From Proteobacteria bacterium UBA1847 (GTDB lineage Bacteria > Pseudomonadota > Gammaproteobacteria > Steroidobacterales > Woeseiaceae), in assembly GCA_002338605.1 (NCBI GenBank), contig DDIP01000074.1, positions 1-6,961 of the forward strand: a stretch of 6,961 bases of DNA. Reading direction: 5' to 3'. Position 1 is the first letter of the stretch, and every line of letters starts with the position of its first letter. Below, in pieces: positions 4,942 through 6,961 of this stretch. The position numbers were made by a program, and so were the translations under genes. The notes beneath the pieces were generated by a model. It was not told the DNA's origin, did not search any database, and was given only the letters and a program-made list of their open reading frames with translations.

Positions 4942-6138
4942 ATGCAATCAGACTGCAAGCCTCTGAGCGGTATTCGTGTTGTTGAGTTTACTCATATGGT
5001 AATGGGACCGACGGCCGGCGTCATACTCGCCGACCTGGGGGCGGATGTCGTCAAGGTGGAGCCGCTGGGCGGTGACAAGACGCGGCGCCTGCAGGGCTCG
5101 GGTGCAGGCTATTTTCCCATGTACAACCGCAACAAGCGGAGCATTTGCATCGACCTCAAATCCGAGACCGGTCACGAAGTCGCTCTACGACTGATCGACA
5201 ACGCCGATGTATTGATCGAAAATTTCCGGCTGGGCTCGATGGAGCGTCTGGGATTTGGTTACGAAACTCTGAAGTCGCGAAACCCGAGGCTGATCTACTG
5301 TTCACTGAAAGGATTTCTTTCCGGCCCGTATGAAAAGCGCACGGCACTGGATGAGGTCACGCAAATGATGGGCGGCCTGGCGTACATGACCGGATTGCCC
5401 GGACGTCCCTTGCGTGCCGGCTCGTCGGTCATCGACATCACCGGGGGTATGTTCGGCGTCATTGCCGTCATGGCCGCTTTGGAGCAACGCCATGTCACGG
5501 GAACAGGCCAAAAAGTGACCAGTTCATTGTTCGAAACGACGGCCTTCATCGTCGGCCAGCATATGGCTCAGCAAGTTGTGACGGGTGAGGAGCCGCCGCC
5601 TATGTCGATACGCCGGTCCGCGTGGGCGATATACGATATCTTCGAATGCCGGGATCAGGGGCAGGTTTTCGTCGGCGTGGTCAGCGATACCTTATGGAAG
5701 GCGTTTTGCAAGGAATTCGGTCTCGAGGCCCTGGGTCAGGACGAAAGCCTGGTGACCAACAGCGACCGTGTGACGAACAAGGAGCGTATCCTGGATGTCA
5801 TTGTGCCTCTGTTCCAGGGCTTGACGGTGGACGAAGCCTCTAATCGCCTGGAGCATGCGGGGATTCCGTTCGCGCCCATTAATCGTCCCGCTGACTTGTT
5901 CGATGACCCGCATTTGAGCGTTGCCGGCGGATTGGTGGAAGTAACCCTGCGCGGTGGTAAGAACGACGGCCGGACGGTTCACTTGCCAGCCTTACCGCTG
6001 GAAATGGCGGGTGAGAAATTAGGTGTCTGGCGCGACCTACCAGAGCAGGGAAGAGACACGGTCGCAGTATTGCGCGAAGCCAAATACTGTGACGCCGAAA
6101 TTGAGGCGCTGCTGGAGCAAGGGACTGTCGCCAATTAG
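4942..6138 (+). CDS. CaiB/BaiF (class III) CoA-transferase
   Basis: A complete protein of 398 residues, the normal length for class III CoA-transferases, which move CoA between carboxylic acids. The N-terminus is typical: PLSGIRVVEFTHMVMGPTAG (7-26), then LADLGADVVKVEPLGGD (29-45) and NRNKRSICIDL (62-72). DVLIENFRLGSMERLG (89-104) and IYCSLKGFLSGPY (118-130) follow. Asp137 in TALDEVTQMMGGLAYMTG (134-151) sits at the position of the catalytic aspartate that forms the acyl anhydride in this family. The smaller domain ends with IPFAPINRPADLF (308-320) and DDPHL. The start has a clear ribosome binding site. It is divergent from the lyase gene with a shared palindromic promoter, which suggests it makes the CoA thioester that the lyase cleaves. 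The succinyl-CoA:HMG/glutarate transferases belong to this superfamily, but the specificity cannot be read here; formyl-, carnitine- and mesaconyl-type relatives look alike by eye. Confidence 0.94.
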   Translation: MQSDCKPLSGIRVVEFTHMVMGPTAGVILADLGADVVKVEPLGGDKTRRLQGSGAGYFPMYNRNKRSICIDLKSETGHEVALRLIDNADVLIENFRLGSMERLGFGYETLKSRNPRLIYCSLKGFLSGPYEKRTALDEVTQMMGGLAYMTGLPGRPLRAGSSVIDITGGMFGVIAVMAALEQRHVTGTGQKVTSSLFETTAFIVGQHMAQQVVTGEEPPPMSIRRSAWAIYDIFECRDQGQVFVGVVSDTLWKAFCKEFGLEALGQDESLVTNSDRVTNKERILDVIVPLFQGLTVDEASNRLEHAGIPFAPINRPADLFDDPHLSVAGGLVEVTLRGGKNDGRTVHLPALPLEMAGEKLGVWRDLPEQGRDTVAVLREAKYCDAEIEALLEQGTVAN

Positions 6139-6377
6139 TCGCCAGTAATAAGAATGCCAATAGGTCTTGAAAAGCAGATTGTCAGGCGGAAAAAGGTCAT
6201 ACAGGCTTAGTGTACCGGGATATTTTCAGTCGCTCTGCGGAAGGCTGTGGAGCGGTACGGCTTGTTGTCCATCGTTCTCGCATCCCCGGTCTTTACCAGT
6301 TAAGTGTTTCCCTGCTACGACTGCGGCAACCCTAGTGCGCCAGGAACCTCCACCCAGCAAGCCGGCTTTCGAATTCA
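6139..6377. other. 239-base convergent intergenic region
   Basis: The region lies between the ends of the CoA-transferase gene (plus) and the acyltransferase-like gene (minus). No supported gene and no classical stem-plus-T-tract terminator were seen. It contains a long-range inverted repeat (6212-6258, separate entry), a perfect 10-base palindrome AAGCCGGCTT (6359-6368) and one copy of a nine-base direct repeat. The plus-strand open frame from 6167 does not look like protein. Confidence 0.5.
6212..6258. repeat. Imperfect inverted repeat downstream of the CoA-transferase gene
   Basis: GTACCG (6212-6217) is complementary to CGGTAC (6253-6258), and inside it CGCTC (6231-6235) is complementary to GAGCG (6250-6254). 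The two pairings share bases 6253-6254, so they are alternatives. There is no T-run on either side. It may be a structured 3' end or a worn mobile-element end, or chance. Confidence 0.22.
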
Positions 6378-6387
6378 TTAGTGCGCC
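6333..6387. repeat. Nine-base direct repeat TAGTGCGCC spanning the acyltransferase gene end
   Basis: Copies lie at 6333-6341 and 6379-6387, 46 bases apart. The second includes the last codons of the minus-strand gene (GCG CAC then TAA); the first would read GCG CAC TAG on the minus strand. This may reflect a small local duplication of the gene end, or chance. Confidence 0.2.
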
Positions 6388-6961
6388 TCGAGTAGTCGAT
6401 CGTGATCCCCCTGCAAGCGGTTTAAATGGGTGAGCATGTCGCGCATTCTTTCGGCAAACTGCAACCGGGCAGATATTCTCGCGGCATCGTCATCGTCAAA
6501 CGCCCCTTCGTGATCGGCGTATTTGAGCGCGCTTTCCATCAACGGGAGCGACACGGCTGCATCGGAACGAATCTCGTCGCGTTCCCGCAATTTCGTTGCA
6601 GACTTGAGGCAACTTCGAAGTAACACCGACTTGTTGCCGGTTTCGAGCGCGGCGTCGTCTATGCTCTTGAGGTGTCGTGACACGTTGTAGTAAGCTTCGA
6701 ATACGGACCGCAGAATTGCAGGGGCGAACAACGGCAGAGATGCCGAGGAAAACGGCGACTCGCCGCGCCTGATGCGTTGTCGCCAGCCGTCAAACCGATC
6801 ATCCATCTCCTGTCGCACGCGCTCGCGGAAGACGCCGGCCGGGCTGAGGAAAAATTCATATTTCAACAGTTCCCGACAGGCGGACACTGTACCCAGCGCA
6901 ATCTCGTTCAGATCTCGGCCAGCGTCCGCCGTTGCCGAGGCTACCGCGAATTCTGCGGCGG
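6378..6961 (-). CDS. C-terminal part of a PlsB-like glycerol-3-phosphate acyltransferase, N-terminus beyond window
   Basis: The frame is open from the right edge to a TAA at 6380-6378, giving 193 visible residues. A GTG at 6887 lies in it, but the coding pattern continues upstream (ATADAGRDLNEIALGTV), so this is not the start. ELLKYEFFLSPAGVFRERV (about residues 28-46 of the visible part) followed by a D/E-rich helix and W resembles the region after the acyltransferase domain in PlsB-type enzymes. FAPAILRSVFEAYYNVSRHL and the next helices (FAERMRDMLTHL near the end) match the all-helical C-terminal domain, in which a P-x-x-E-A-Y segment is typical. These enzymes acylate glycerol-3-phosphate in the first step of phospholipid synthesis at the inner membrane. 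The catalytic HX4D motif would be N-terminal and is not in the window, so activity cannot be judged. It is convergent with the CoA-transferase gene and probably unrelated to it. The identification is by eye and moderate. Confidence 0.6.
   Translation of the reverse strand, partial: AAEFAVASATADAGRDLNEIALGTVSACRELLKYEFFLSPAGVFRERVRQEMDDRFDGWRQRIRRGESPFSSASLPLFAPAILRSVFEAYYNVSRHLKSIDDAALETGNKSVLLRSCLKSATKLRERDEIRSDAAVSLPLMESALKYADHEGAFDDDDAARISARLQFAERMRDMLTHLNRLQGDHDRLLEAH

Noticed and set aside
6167..6433. 88-codon plus-strand open frame after the CoA-transferase
   Set aside because: It has low-complexity, shadow-like composition, no ribosome binding site, and it overlaps the end of the minus-strand acyltransferase gene.
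6885..6887. GTG as the start of the gene at the right edge
   Set aside because: The same frame stays open to the edge with coding-like sequence, and the family's conserved region begins only a few residues after the GTG, so the gene must begin outside the window.

Overview
The window is a GC-rich stretch of bacterial chromosome with AT-rich promoter islands. The gene families present (HutC-type GntR regulator, HMG-CoA lyase-like enzyme, CaiB/BaiF CoA-transferase, PlsB-like acyltransferase) fit a free-living proteobacterium, possibly a gammaproteobacterium. That assignment is inference from gene style only. I see no tRNA, rRNA, CRISPR array or intact mobile element.

Layout, left to right. At 1-804 (minus, cut by the left edge) lies a protein that reads as two VOC (glyoxalase/dioxygenase-fold) modules. 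At 998-1792 (minus) is a GntR/HutC-family regulator with a UTRA sensor domain, upstream of the VOC gene on the same strand. At 2002-2700 and 2774-3496 (plus) are a six-helix CopD-like membrane protein and a soluble 240-residue protein of unknown function. Positions 3497-3878 have no intact gene but hold a start-less, coding-like open stretch at 3593-3808. At 3879-4853 (minus) is an HMG-CoA lyase family protein with its metal-binding and catalytic motifs. An 88-base divergent promoter separates it from a complete class III CoA-transferase at 4942-6138 (plus). Positions 6139-6377 are non-coding, and 6378-6961 (minus, cut by the right edge) is the C-terminal part of a glycerol-3-phosphate acyltransferase-like protein.

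The most coherent story is a small catabolic module. A CoA-transferase would activate a free branched dicarboxylic or hydroxy acid as its CoA thioester, and the divergently transcribed lyase would split that thioester in a retro-Claisen reaction. The nearby GntR regulator and the VOC gene may belong to the same regulon, because the VOC, GntR and lyase/transferase promoters each carry an AT-rich site containing TGATAT or its complement ATATCA. In the lyase/transferase promoter this overlaps a perfect 12-base palindrome (4870-4881) containing a TATAAT box on each strand. The substrate is not determined by the sequence; 3-hydroxy-3-methylglutarate or a close relative is the natural first guess. 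No wholly new system is evident. The VOC-like protein, the membrane/unknown pair and the coding remnant are the least explained parts.
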